A DNA stretch of 64,000 nucleotides from Hymenopus coronatus (Eukaryota > Arthropoda > Insecta > Mantodea > Hymenopodidae), in contig CM060896.1 in the NCBI GenBank assembly GCA_030762935.1, forward strand, positions 8,384,501 through 8,448,500. The letters are read 5' to 3'. This document shows positions 30,250 through 42,174 of this stretch, in pieces. A program made the translations under genes and the position numbers. Every line of letters begins with the position of its first letter. Within the stretch, counting starts at the first letter, position 1. The notes below the pieces were generated by a model. That model saw only the letters and a program-made list of their open reading frames with translations, ran no database searches and had not been told where the DNA came from.

Positions 30250-30620
30250 CTGATAAAACTAACTATTAACAATAAATCATTTGTGGGTCATCTTGTTTTA
30301 AACAATGGACACTTATAAGGTTTTAATTTTAATAATTTAATGGATCTATATGCAGAAGACTATGAACTTTCAACCTGTTGTGCTCATTTTGGGATGGATT
30401 TTGTTGGTGAACATTCAAGTCTTGCGCCAATGTTGTCTAAATTTTCCTCTGTTAAAATTGCCAATGGACCAGTGGTCTCACAGTTTGGTGAACTGTAAAT
30501 GTGGTACTTCTGAATATACTCTCTGCGAATATGGCTTGGTGACTCCCAACTTTTTTATAACAACTTTTACACATAAAAATGCATTGCTCAATCGCCTGTT
30601 CATGTCGGTGGCCAATGCAA
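30250..30620 (-). pseudogene. IS630/mariner-like transposase, helix-turn-helix fragment
   Basis: On the minus strand a short frame reads ILTEENLDNIGARLECSPTK and, after breaks, AYRSIKLLKLKPYKCPL. These match the double helix-turn-helix N-terminal part of the insect transposase family whose C-terminus is seen at 61-462. Preceding sequence up to about 30620 may encode the first helices. Heavily mutated. Confidence 0.45.
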
Positions 30621-30859
30621 GGCAGCTGATAGTGGGGGAATCCAACAAGGTCTCGGGAGAAGAAAAATGCCATATGCCCCATTAGGTTTTAAATGAAGAA
30701 CCCTGTAATTTTCTCTTTGTATTGTCAAGACTATTTGTTCAGATATTTGTGATCTGAATTGCAAGGCGGAGTTCACTGCCATAGATACACTCTTTTGTTT
30801 TAGTAATCCTTGTAAGAAAAAGTCTAAGGAATAGACTTTCACTTAAATAGGATGGAATA

Positions 30860-32341
30860 TACTGTAGGAGTTGTTGGGCTTCAAGCCAGGTGAGGTAATG
30901 TGGAGCCATGACTGTTTCAGGATGAAGAATGATGTGATTGGGTAAAGTTACCTGTATTTATACTGTGTGCTGGATCTCATAGAAAACGTGATGCAATCCT
31001 GCTGCAGTGAACCCAGGAAGTAGAAAAATTACCAACCAATTTGGAACAAAAATCATATAGGAGAAAACATTCTTTAATGAAACCTTTGACAACAGTTCAG
31101 AGTTTACCACATAGGAAGAGATATATATATCTTTAAAAAAAATCTCCACATTTTGAATTTCAGTTACCACCAGTTAGCAAAACCAGCCATCTGAGGTCAG
31201 CATGTGAGAGACCATAAACAGGAGCATAAAACCAGTCCTTAGCAAGGCAGAGGTAACATTACGCAAAACATTACATACTTTTATATAAAGTAAATGAGTT
31301 TTTAATGTTTTAACAAGAGACTGTGACGTTAATATATGGAAGCCAAGTATTTTCATATCAAGTGTTTATTTTTGTTAATGGAAGGAAATTCATGCCATAT
31401 TAATTTATTGATTATGTGGCCAAGGAAAAATTATTTACTGAAAATAATTAGCTTGTAAGTGTTCTGTGAATATCAGAATATTGAATTTCATGTGTATTTT
31501 AAATACAATTTCATTTATGATCAGAACTAATTATTTTAAAAAATTCAACAATGATAATTGCAATGCTACATGCATGAAAAAGGAAGTTGTTCTTTCTAGT
31601 ATACTGCATTCCCAAGCGTTGTATGCCTGTATTTAAATTTTCACTAAGCGCAAATAGTTTATGAAATAAATATATGTACCAAAAGTAATTTATTTATAAA
31701 TAAAAGGAAGTATGTATTATATACCCCTGCTTAAAGAATGTTTAATAAGGAGAAACATGTAGAATAAGCTTTGAGCCTATATAAGAGCTGAATAGACACT
31801 CATTTGTCAGTCTTCATGTGATCATCACAAGGGCAACGTGTGCTGTAGAAGGCAATCTTAATTTATCTGTGTCATCGTACAGTATTAATAATTATTGCAT
31901 GCAGTGATATTGTAGAATATATAAGAACATCTTACCAGTGTATCATTTACAAGTATTATATTACCTGTAATGCATTGTCTCCCTCGCGGCCACGACCCTG
32001 AGATGTAATAATACCTATTACAGTGAGTAATACTTATATTTGTAATAAGACTCATTGAATATGATGAATATACATAGTGTTTAGCACACCAAGCACTGTA
32101 TCTTATGCTGCCAAGTTTCATACAATTCTTTTTCCCAAGCATTTTGGAGTGTACTTAAACAGAAAATAGGTAACATGGGACAGGTGCAGTGCCTTTATCA
32201 TCAAGTAACAAATAACATTCTTTTTTACAGAAAACCTGCAAAGGATATATGAAATGGAAAAAGGAGTGAGATATTAGTTTGCCACTTGTGATTTAAATGG
32301 ACTGTATTGATTACAAATAGGTGACAATGATACATTAAACT
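30860..32341. other. 3' flank of EFTUD2, no other gene seen
   Basis: AT-rich DNA downstream of the EFTUD2 stop on the minus strand, presumably including its 3' UTR. Candidate minus-strand polyadenylation words (TTTATT on the plus strand) occur near 31688 and 31368. Nothing else is recognisable. Confidence 0.4.
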
Positions 32342-32590
<249 letters not shown>

Positions 32591-32621
32591 CTACTTCATT
32601 GTACTTGTTTATCATTCTAAT

Positions 32622-33240
32622 GTATGAGAGCCAATTTGGCATAACTAAATAATAATGAAAGATATCAACACAAAACTTTATTTACAAAGTTACAGTACCT
32701 TACTCTATTTCTCAACGTAATCATCATTGCTATCAAGGTATTTATTGTCACGTGGTGCCAGTTTTTCAATGTGTTATAGTTTTCTACCGCAAAACAACAT
32801 ATCTGCTTATTTTGAATGCACAAAATGTTTGGTCAATACAAATGTTACAGGGAGATAGCTCAAGTGTATGGTGATAATGCAATGAACGAGTCTTCAGTGA
32901 GGAAATGGCACATAATTTACGAGTAATCAAGGAAGAACATAACAGTGTGTACGATAAAGACCGGAGTGGAAGTTCATGAATTGTTATGGAGCAGTTAAAA
33001 GCAAATGTTGATAAAAGAATTCAGAAAAACTGTGTTTCATTTTGGTCACCGTACATACCTTTTTGGATGGAAAAGATTTGCCAGCCATAAAGACCTGAAA
33101 GTGACAGCGACATTTTGGCTCATATCTTTAGCGGTGAAAGAGTAAGGTACTGTAACTTTGTAAATAAAGTTTTAGTTTGATAACTTTCGTTATTATTTAG
33201 TTATGTAAATTGTCTGTCACATTCTGGATGGCCCTTGTAC
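32622..33240. mobile_element. TIR element related to IS630/mariner, internally deleted copy
   Basis: Ends are ~110-bp inverted repeats: 32640-32710 (ATCAACACAAAACTTTATTT, AAGTTACAGTACCTTACTCT) against 33142-33240. The interior holds a remnant of a helix-turn-helix coding region (NAMNESSVRKWHIIYE near 32878) with stops. A longer relative is at 54764-57775. Outer ends share the GAG-GGC..TCC-GAAAG pattern of this transposon group. Confidence 0.7.
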
Positions 33241-33699
33241 ATAGGTTTAAGTACCACTTAGGCACTACATCCACTTTGCGAGTTTAGCCCTTTGGTTTGA
33301 GTTACCTATTCTATCCCAATCTCTGTGTTTTCTCTTTCTGTCTTCTTATCTACTTTTCCCAAATATTGCACTCTTCCTTTAATTCTTCTCTTTCCCTTGA
33401 CATTCAACATTTTTATTGCTACTATACTATCTCATTTGTGTTCCCAAATTTCTTACCTCTTTACATTATGTTATGTTAAAAACTGAACAATGCTGTCTTA
33501 CTCCTTACATAAAATACAACAATCTAGTTCACTCCTCCTCATCCCTTTGCTCCTGTCCTCATCCAAGCTAATTTTTCCCTCCCTTATTTATTACATATGA
33601 GGGCCGTTTTTTCTTCTTTTTTTTTATCCTCCGATAGGCTATAAATAAAAGACAAGCTCATAGAAAACAATTATTTAATTACTAAAAGTCTTGTACACA

Positions 33700-33888
33700 A
33701 GATCTTCGTACTTTATGACATTTGTGGAGAGTCATTCAAAACAAATGATGAGGAATGCTGACTTCAGGAATTGTGTTGATCCATGACAAAGCTCGTCCAC
33801 ATGCTGCTGGCACAACCCATTGCCTCCTTGAACAATTTCAATGGGACATTTTCAATTATCCGCCATACAGTCCTGACCTGGCATTCAC
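33700..33888 (+). pseudogene. Mariner/IS630 transposase fragment
   Basis: A frame near 33765-33885 encodes IHDKARPHAAGTTHCLLEQF and YPPYSPDLA, the second and third catalytic blocks of a Tc1/mariner-type transposase (first D replaced context unclear). It is cut off abruptly at 33888 by the start of the unclassified repeat copy. Confidence 0.6.
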
Positions 33889-35038
33889 ATGACTTTCTGT
33901 ACATGCTCTCTACACTACTCTTACAAAAGGTTATTTTATCTATATCATGTAATCTAGATAGTGTTAGCAGAAGTTGTCTTACTACTTGCTTTCTTGTAAG
34001 CAGAAGGGAAATAAGGGAATGCACTGGGATAAAGTGAGTCAAATCTTTTAAAAGCTGGTCATTATATGAACAATTGAAGCTCGGTTCACTTTGTATGGCC
34101 AGGAGTAAAACAATAGATAGAGGAAATGAAAGATGATCTCCCATTTGAGAACATTTTTAAGGATCCTAAGATTGAAACCAATAACATGGAATATCTCAGA
34201 AACAGTTAGCTCTTAACAAATAACAACAAATGAATATAACATAAATTGTGTCTTTTAAAGATCTACTTTTTCTGTGAAGCAAGTGCAAAATTCATCCAGA
34301 ATGAAAAGGTCTTGTAAGGTTACTCCCAGAAAATTCAAGATTTTGTTGTGTAAATATTTTTAATATGCAGTATTTTAATCAAAGACATTAGAGCCATTTT
34401 TTAGAAAAAAGTAAAATCTTTAAAAAATTGTTCATGTAAAGAGTAGTTTGGGGTGGAGAATTTTCTTGAAAATCTTTGTGTTGCAACCTTGGAAGATGCT
34501 CATTTACAATCCAAATTTAGTACTTAACAATCTTTTCATTTTTGAACTATGCTATCCCCACACCCACACATGCTCATATTTTCTAAAACTACTTTTCTTT
34601 TTTTTTTGTTTTGATTCAGGAGACCTTAAAACATGCATTTCTGGTGAAATCCTGACATCAAATTTTGGGTGGAATGCAATATCTTCTCTACATATTACAT
34701 GGAAATGGAGTGTTATTTATGGATTCTCTTTAACTACTGCGGTTCTCAGTGTCTTATTCTATGTTGGGCATGAAAGACTGGTGCATTTTGCTCAGAGGCC
34801 TCTTTTATCATGCTTGAGGTTCTTTTACGTGCTGTAAATCTACGACATGGGACCAATGGCTTTACTTCCCTTTCGAAGGAAGCCATGCTAAGGATTTTTA
34901 CGCCCGAAAAAATTCATTATCCTCCGCCGGGTTTGAACCCGCAACTTTGGGTATATGAAATTAGCATGGTAATCATTACACCACAGAGGGTGACCTCTAC
35001 ATATTATATGCATAGTATGGGCAGAGAAAGTAAAAAAA
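33889..35038 (+). repeat. Unclassified ~0.9-kb interspersed repeat, copy 1 (with tRNA-like insert)
   Basis: Starts near CACATGACTTTCTGTACATG and ends GCAGAGAAAGTAAAA. Shares the words TTGTAAGCAGAAGGGAAATA, GTTTGGGGTGG.GATTTTCTTGAAAATC and CTTGGAAGATGCT with other copies. An extra ~200-base segment near the 3' end carries a minus-strand tRNA-like piece. Other copies: 36405, 40133, 45116, 46617(-), 49385, 58213, 63862. Confidence 0.75.
34921..34995 (-). repeat. tRNA-like segment inside the repeat
   Basis: Minus strand: GTGGTGTAATGATTACCATG (A-box-like, D-arm position) and GCGGGTTCAAACCCGGC (B box with T-arm pairing). A shortened version is in the copy at 46190-46215. The acceptor stem does not pair, so this is a tRNA-derived remnant, not a functional tRNA. 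Confidence 0.55.
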
Positions 35039-35489
35039 AAAACTATATTTGCATTGTTGTTGTCTAGGAAAAGCAATAAACGGCCTACCAAGTGACCATA
35101 AGTGCCACTTCCATTATTTAAACTACCACTGTACCACCATTTCAGCCAGCCTGTTCCGTGGAAATTAAAAACAAGTTCAGTTTTTCTGACGTTAATCATT
35201 ATGTAAATTTTAACGAAGCAAGTTAAAAGAAATTTGTAAGAGTTGGTGGAGAAACAAACAAAGAAAAGAAAAAAGACGTGTTGACATTTGAAACGCTTGA
35301 GAATACATCCTGTTCGGGGCATTAAAAAGAATAAGTAGAAAATACAGGATTTTGACAGCAACTGCAGTTGTAGTTCTACATCTTTTGTAATGGTTTAGCC
35401 AAAAACTAATGTTGTTCCTTTTTTAGAATAAATCAGATAAATAGAAGAGTAAATATTTTAGAAATAAAACAGAGACCAGATAATCATTT

Positions 35490-36330
35490 TTCCAAGTCAT
35501 TAAAAAAAGAGAACTTACAGTATTTCACCAAAACATTCAAAGTTTAAGATATAAAGGAAATGAATTGTTAATTAATTTCAAATCTGAAAAGTTAAATCTG
35601 GATATTTTATGTATTACAGAACATCATTTAGAAAAACAGGAAATATTACATTTTTCAATGGATGGTTATAAAACAGCAGCTTGGTCCTGAAGACAAAAAC
35701 TCTCTAAAGGAGGTGTGAGTATCATTGTTAAGAATAATATAAGCTTCAACGTAATTGATCTTGAAAATACTGTCTGGAACAAACCTTTGAATGTTGCGCT
35801 GTTCATATTAACATAGTAAACTAACTAATTATATAAGCAGTATATAGAGCACCCACAGGAAATCTTGACAACTTTCTACATAACTTAAGACATTATTCTA
35901 AAACTGCTCTTCTAGCCAAAGATTCAATTTATTTTGTGTGGTGACTTGAACACAGATTCCTTGATAGACAGCGATCAAAAGATGCAAATTTGTTCACTAT
36001 TAAGATCATACATTGTTATGCATACAGTCAATTTTGCAACTAAAATTCAAAATAATTCCAAAACAGCTATCGACAATATTTTTATACATATGTCTAAAAA
36101 GGAGTATACTTGTTAATGGATTTCAGACCATGATGGACAACTTATCAAAATTGATTACTATACACCCAATTCCAAAAAAACAAACCTCATAACCAGCTTT
36201 AGAATTATAAATAAAGAAAACATAGTGTGTTTTAAAGCTAAACTCTCTGAGGAATCATGGGAAGAAATGCATAAATTAAATAATGTAAATGATAAATTTA
36301 TTCCTTCTTAAGCACTTTCGGAAGAATTCA
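35490..36330 (+). pseudogene. LINE apurinic-type endonuclease domain fragment
   Basis: Interrupted frames encode the EN domain in order: FHQNIQSLRYKGNELLINF, DILCITEHHLEK, GGVSIIVKN, FILCGDLNTDSLID (catalytic GDxN) and ISDHDGQLIKI (SDH box), with TAIDNIF between. This is the endonuclease that nicks target DNA in CR1/L2/Jockey-type LINEs. Several stops; the RT half is absent. It ends shortly before another repeat copy. Confidence 0.75.
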
Positions 36331-36404
36331 TAGTTCTAGTTTTCCACTCCATGTAAAGAAAATTAATAGCAATTCTAAAAATGACTGGCTAACTTAGGTA
36401 TAAA

Positions 36405-36745
36405 AATCTGATGTGATCCATTCTCATGACTTTCTCTACATCTCTGTAACAAATTATTGTTAAAAACCTTATACTTCTATTTACTTCATGCTAACTGAGA
36501 AACAAATAGCAGAAATAGTCTTATTACTTGCTTCCTTGTAAGTAGAAGCAAAATAAGAGAGTATCATAGATTAAAATGATAGTCAAAAGCTGGTTGGAAT
36601 GTCACTGAAGTTCCTTTGTATAGACAGCAGTTGACAAATTCCTGTAAGAGAAAAGTTTAAGTTTTTCAAAGCAGAAACCAAAAACAGGGAATGTCTCAAA
36701 AACGATCAACTCCACAAAAAAAATGTATATAACATAAATTGAGGA
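36405..36745 (+). repeat. Unclassified repeat, copy 2 (5' part)
   Basis: Opens ATCTGATGTGATCCATTCTC and matches the first ~340 bases of the family; then diverges into a stretch with repeated GCAAAACTTGCTTTCTA words (36753-36960). Confidence 0.7.
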
Positions 36746-37166
36746 CCGTTTTTGCAAAACTTGCTTTCTACAAAAAAATCAAAATTAAGTTTTTTATTGA
36801 TCCACATGCATATTCAAACCCTTTATATGATGGTGCAATCTGTCTTTGCTAAACTTACTTCCTGCAGCTGTAATATGATAAAACCTGTGAGTTTTTGCAA
36901 AACTGGCTTCCTACTATGTAAGAGTTACAGCAAAACTTGCTTTCTAGTGCAAAGTACATTTTGTTAAAGTTACCGGTACTGAAAACATTGTTTATACGCA
37001 ATAATGACATGAATACCAGAATGGTAACAATAAGTCTGCAGTTGTTGTTCATTTCCTGCCTGTAGTCGTTCATTGTCTGTGATTATTCTTGCCAGTTCAC
37101 TAAAGGAATAAGCTTTGTCATTTTAAGTACATATTTTACAAGTAGTGAAGTATTAACTAATATAAC

Positions 37167-38616
37167 ATGACAGAAGAATATTCATGTCCTGTGTCGGTAG
37201 TTGAACGAGGTAGGAAAAGAAGGAGAGAAAGTTGTTCAAGAAGGAAGAAAAGTGTTAAATATTCAGAAGAAAATGCCGGAGATCTGAATGTAAGTTGTAA
37301 TCATTTCTCTCAAGAGTATATGAGTGAGCGAGGTCAATACGGCTGTTATGTTTCTGATCTTTCTTATGACGATATGGATGAATTTAGAAAACTTCTTTAC
37401 CTCAATAAAACAAAATGTGAACAAGAAGCTTTTCTACTAAAGTATATGGTAGTTAATAAGCCAAGATCTTGATGCAGCTAAAAATCCCAAAGAAGTGTCA
37501 GTAAGGTACTATATAAAAAGAGACATGATATGATCCACGTGTGCGCAAAAGCCTTCCAAGACATAACAGGTGTAACTCGCAGCAGATTTCGTCGGATTGC
37601 AAGACATTTTCTAGCTACCAGTTCACCTCTAAAAGAAAATCATGGAGGTTCCTGCCAAACAAAGGAACAGACGCAAATCACTGAAGATGTAATAAAACAC
37701 ATTACAAAATACAAGTGCAGGGAAGTTCACTACAGCTGAAACAAATGCAAGAGATATTTACCACCTGAACTTAATACCAATATGATACACAGGAATTTCA
37801 CCAGAGAACAAGAACAAGAGGGAAGAAAGAAATGCTCACTATCAAAATTCAAAAGTGTATTTTATAAAAACTTTAAGATAGGTTTTGGTAATCCCCATTC
37901 CGATACATGTTCAATGTGTAAATCCTTATTGCTTAAATCAAAATCTTGCCAAAATCTGGAAGAGAAGAAGGAGGCTCTAATTAACTACCGATTACATAAA
38001 TTGAGAGCAAATAAATTTTTCCACATAATGAAGGAGAGTAAGGACAATGATATAGATGTGATGCTCGACATGCAACAGAACCAATCCCTTCCAAAGTTAT
38101 TCATTGGTGAGGTGTTCTACTCTAGGCAGGTGTGGCTGTACAACCTGTGCACATAATGCAAAATATATCGCCTATAGATGAATTTTTGCACGTGGTTAGA
38201 GACACAGTCTGCTCGAGGTGCTAATGAGGTAGCTTCAGCATTACAAGGCTATCTTCAGGAACTTGAGAAAACTTTCCTAAAAGAAGGGAAGAAAACATTG
38301 ATTGACTATTTTCAGATGCGTGTACAGCTCAAAACAAAAACAGCATACTTCTGGCAACTGTAGCAAGATTTTTGGAAATGTGCAACGTGTTTCTGGAGGT
38401 TCAACTCTATTTTCCTATTCGAGACACAGCTTTAAGCCCCCGGAAAGGATATGTGGGAACTTAGAGGAAAGGTACAGAGAGAAGGAAGGAATCATATCTC
38501 CACATCAGTACTATGAGATAATGAAAAACTATGCAATTGTGAAAGAAAAACCAACCAAAGTGCTCAAGAGTAAGTTGCCATTTTCTGTTGTTAGTGAGAA
38601 TGATCGAGAAGTGTGA
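37167..38616 (+). pseudogene. Transposase pseudogene related to the Sola-like element
   Basis: A series of frames (37167-37472, 37530-37739, 37782-38156, 38178-38363, 38302-38616) forms one decayed gene. Motifs in order: a basic, Arg-rich N-terminus, SRFRRIARHFLAT, SKFKSVFYKNFKIGFGNPHS with CSMCK, MLDMQQNQSLPKLFIGEVFY, WLETQSARGANEVASALQGY, and a C-terminal GHSFKPPERI-like segment. The DMQQ.Q.LPK...FYSRQ and TW.E..AGRG..EVASAL blocks recur in the minus-strand element at 42940-44513. No terminal repeats found. About five indels or stops. Confidence 0.6.
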
Positions 38617-39095
38617 ACATTGATAAAATGCTGATGATAATTACTTTTGTAATAATTTACACATAATATTTGTTCATCTTTTGTTCCTTTTTATATCTTT
38701 ATGTCAAGATTGTTCATTATGGGACCTTTTTTAGAATGTAAAAAAATGGCTGACAGTGACTGCATTACCCATATTGTAAATGGGTATCTTTAACTATTGA
38801 TGAAAAGTTCCAAGAAGCTTTTATTATTAAAATTACAAATAATTTGTTGTATTGACATTCTATGTAGAAAGCATGTTTTGGAATAGAAGAAATTTATAAG
38901 GACCAACAGAGAAGAAATGTATTAGAATACATACAAAGAAGAAACGAAGCTAAAATAGAAGTAAAGAGAGCAAAAATTAAATGTGGGATAATTTTGGAAA
39001 GGAAATTGAAGATCACTATCGATCAAATCCAAAAAGTTTTTTGTAGATGGTAAAAAACTTAAAAAGGGGGTATAAAAATGAATATGGCATATCCA

Positions 39096-39148
<53 letters not shown>

Positions 39149-39158
39149 AATAATATTA
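39096..39158 (+). repeat. (AAT)n microsatellite
   Basis: Roughly twenty AAT units with one AAA interruption. A shorter (GAT)8-like run is at 39301-39326. Confidence 0.95.
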
Positions 39159-40132
39159 AAATAAAAGGATATATTAAAAGTCTGGAAAGAATACTATGGA
39201 AATGTATTTTTGGAAAAAGACGTACCTTAGTTAGTAATGATACACAGGAGGAGGCAGAAATATCATCAGCAGCAGAGGACTGAGAACTGGGAAATCTGCA
39301 GGAGATGATGATGATGATGATGATGTAACACCAGAATTGATTAAATATGGAGGAGGAAAAGTTCAACAATGGCTGGCCAAATTATTTAGACAGATATGGA
39401 GAAAAGAGCAAACTCCAAAAGACTGGGAGAGAAACATTGTAATACCTATACACAAAAAAGGTTCTACAGTTAAAATTAAACAGCTATATGCCTATCATCA
39501 GCAGTAATGAAACTGTATTCAAGATTACAGGAAGGAAGGAAGTGCAAGAAAATATGGAGGAAGAACAAAGTGCTTTCAGGCCACAATGACAGACACATAA
39601 TAGCCATATTAAGGATTGTAACAGAGTAGAGAAAGGCAACTATATATGGTTTTATAGATCTGAAATTAGCCCTTGGCAGAATACCTAGAGAACAAGTGCA
39701 GAAAGTTCTAATCTTTGCTAAAGAAGATAAAGTGACAAGGGAGTAAGAATAGCCGGTGCCAAATCGGAAGAATTTGAAATGAATAGAGGACACCTTGAGT
39801 CTGTTACTGTTTATCATATATATGGGCCAAATTATTAAATACTGTAAAAGAAGAACCAGACGTGTGAAAATGGCAAATTGGAACATGAGACCAGTATTCA
39901 CCAGTACATGCAGATGACATTGTCTAATGGCCAATAGAGAAGAACAACTACAGAATTCAGTAATATGGGCCAATGCCTGTAAACATACAGCCATTCAAGT
40001 AAATGTAAATAAAAGCAAAGTAATGCATGCAACAAAAGGGCCACAGAAAAGAATAAATATCGAATGGAACAGAGAAACCATGGAGCAAATTGAGAAGTTT
40101 GAATATTTACAGATGATCATCAATTCAAAAGG

Positions 40133-41012
40133 AAAAATCTGATGTGTTCCATTCACATGACTTTCTCTACATCTCTGTAACAAATTATTGTTAAATAGCT
40201 TTTGCTTCTATTCACTTCATCCTAATCAAGAAAAAATTAGTAGAAATAGTCTTATTGCTTGCTTCCTTGTAAGTAGAAGCAAAATAAGGGAGTATCATAG
40301 GTTAAAGTGATAGTCAAAAGCTGGTTGCTATGTGACTGAAGTTCCTTTGTTTGTATGGACACGAGTTGACAAAGTCCTGTAAGAGAAAAGTATGTTTTTT
40401 TAAAGGTAAAATCAAAAACAAGGAATAACTCAAAAACGATCAACCCCACAAAAAAAATGTATGTAACATAAATTTATGTTTTAGCGTGCTCTACATCTTC
40501 TGTATGTCAAGTTTTTGTCCATCTCTTACAGTTTAGCAGTTATGCAAAATTATGTAAAACTCATCCAGAATAAAGTAGTCTTCAGAGGCTATTCCCAGAA
40601 AATTGAAGGTATACATTTCATTTGTCAGGTAAATATCTTTAATATACAATATTTTATTCAAAATCGTTAGAGCCATTTTTGAGAAAATCAAAAATTTTGA
40701 AAAATGTTCCATGTAAAGGGTAGTTGGGGATGGGGGATTTTCTTAAAAATCTTCCGTGTTGCATCCTTGGAAGATGCTGAACTTAAATATCAAATTTGGT
40801 ATTTTATCCAATTTTTGTTTTTGAGTTATCGTGTTCATAGACATACGGACACACATGGACCTTTTTCTGAAAATACTTTTTTTTGGATACAGGGGACCCT
40901 AAAACATATATTTCCGGTGAAATCTTGGTATAAAATTTTTGGGTGCATTACAATATCTTCTCTATACACTATGTACACAGTGTGTGTAGAGAAAGGAAAA
41001 AAGGAAATTAAC
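40133..41012 (+). repeat. Unclassified repeat, copy 3 (near complete)
   Basis: From AAATCTGATGTGTTCCATTC to TACACAGTGTGTGTAGAGAAAG. The 5' end can fold (ATGTG/CACAT), and the 3' end is an imperfect palindrome TCTCTATACACTATGTACAC... with TGTAGAGA. No coding frame. Inserted in the LINE remnant. Confidence 0.8.
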
Positions 41013-42174
41013 AATGATAGAAAAAGGTGAATATGGTTGGCTGGTATCTAATGTTAAGCAGTTGGCAGTGAAGCCATTTGCTCTCTTGCATTCCAGTATT
41101 TTGATGTCATATTATCATGTCGACTCAAGGTTGGGCAGCACAGTAGATGGTTTTCATCCATATCTTCTTTAAGTGTACAGAAAGGACACAGAGGAGATCT
41201 CATTATACCAACCCTGAATAAAAAAAAAAGACTGCGGAAAGACTTTTGTTACTAACAGGGAGGAGACCCTTTAATTCTTTTAATAATTAATAATTAATTG
41301 AAAGCTTAAAGGAACCGACCTGGACAAAAGCCTAATGTCCGATCCCTCACCTTCAGCTGTTAGTAATCATTATCAAGATTTGAAGATCAGTATTTGAAGA
41401 CTTAAACAAAATGATGTGATGAACTAAAGGGAAGGTCTGCTCTGGTGAGTTATTGACTTGGACTGATATCAGATCCCCTCTTTTACCTTTCCTATCCAGT
41501 CTTGCTTCACTCAACTCTTGTTTTCTTCGACCCCAATGGTATTAGAGTATTCGAGGCCTAGGGGATCATTTCATTTTCTTTCCTGTCCATACCTTTCTTT
41601 ACTTAGGTGATGTAACCACCATTTGTGGTGCCTAATTTTAAACGGTTACAAAAAGTTGAATAAGAACATTCCAGATAAAGTGATGTCCTATTGGAAAAGA
41701 AAAAATGTGAATATATAACAGTTTATCTGCCAACACTTCTTTATGGCTCAGAAATCTAGACAGTATTGTCAAAACATGAAAGTAGAAATAAAAGTACAGA
41801 AATGATTGGGAAAACAAGAAGGGACAGGATAACAAACTGTCACATAAGGAATATCCTTAATCAAGAACTAGTTATAAAAAAGATAGACATAAATGTTTTA
41901 AGATGGCTTGGACACATAAACAGGATGGATAAGAGTAGGAAACCCAAACATACATGGGAGGCCAGAGGGGAAGAAAGAAGAGGGAGAGAATAAAGAGATT
42001 ATGTTGAATAAGAAAGGAAAGACTTTGAGGGAGGTTAAACAACCAACTAGGGATAGGACAAAATATAGAAAATGGATCATAACTGGCTGAGGAAACTTGA
42101 TGCTCAAAAGGACATAACGGAGAGGAAAAGAAGAAGAAATGTTTTGCATAGGATGATCCAGTCTATTAACATTT

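Larger units (their letters stand above)
38880..42150 (+). pseudogene. LINE reverse transcriptase remnant, interrupted by repeats
   Basis: Pieces of a non-LTR ORF2: a Lys/Arg-rich pre-RT segment (38885-39060), TPELIKYGGGKVQQWLAKLF and WRKEQTPKDWERNIVIPIHK (39330-39465), much-damaged RT core, NVNKSKVMHATKGPQKRINI (about 40000), then after the 880-base repeat at 40133 and another unrelated piece (41013-41640), the C-terminal TYLPTLLYGSE-like block (near 41725), a KTRRDRITN segment and INVLRWLGHINRMDKSRKPK (about 41890). The final block is characteristic of this LINE group. Microsatellites AAT (39098-39155) and GAT (39300-39325) lie inside. The 41013-41640 piece (GATCCCTC, TTCGAGGCCTAGG) looks like another LINE 3' end. 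Confidence 0.65.

Noticed and set aside
30350..30685. 111-codon plus frame as a membrane protein
   Set aside because: The minus strand of the same region encodes recognisable transposase helix-turn-helix words; the plus frame is its shadow.
34921..34995. Functional tRNA gene
   Set aside because: B box is good but the acceptor stem does not pair and the segment is part of an interspersed repeat.
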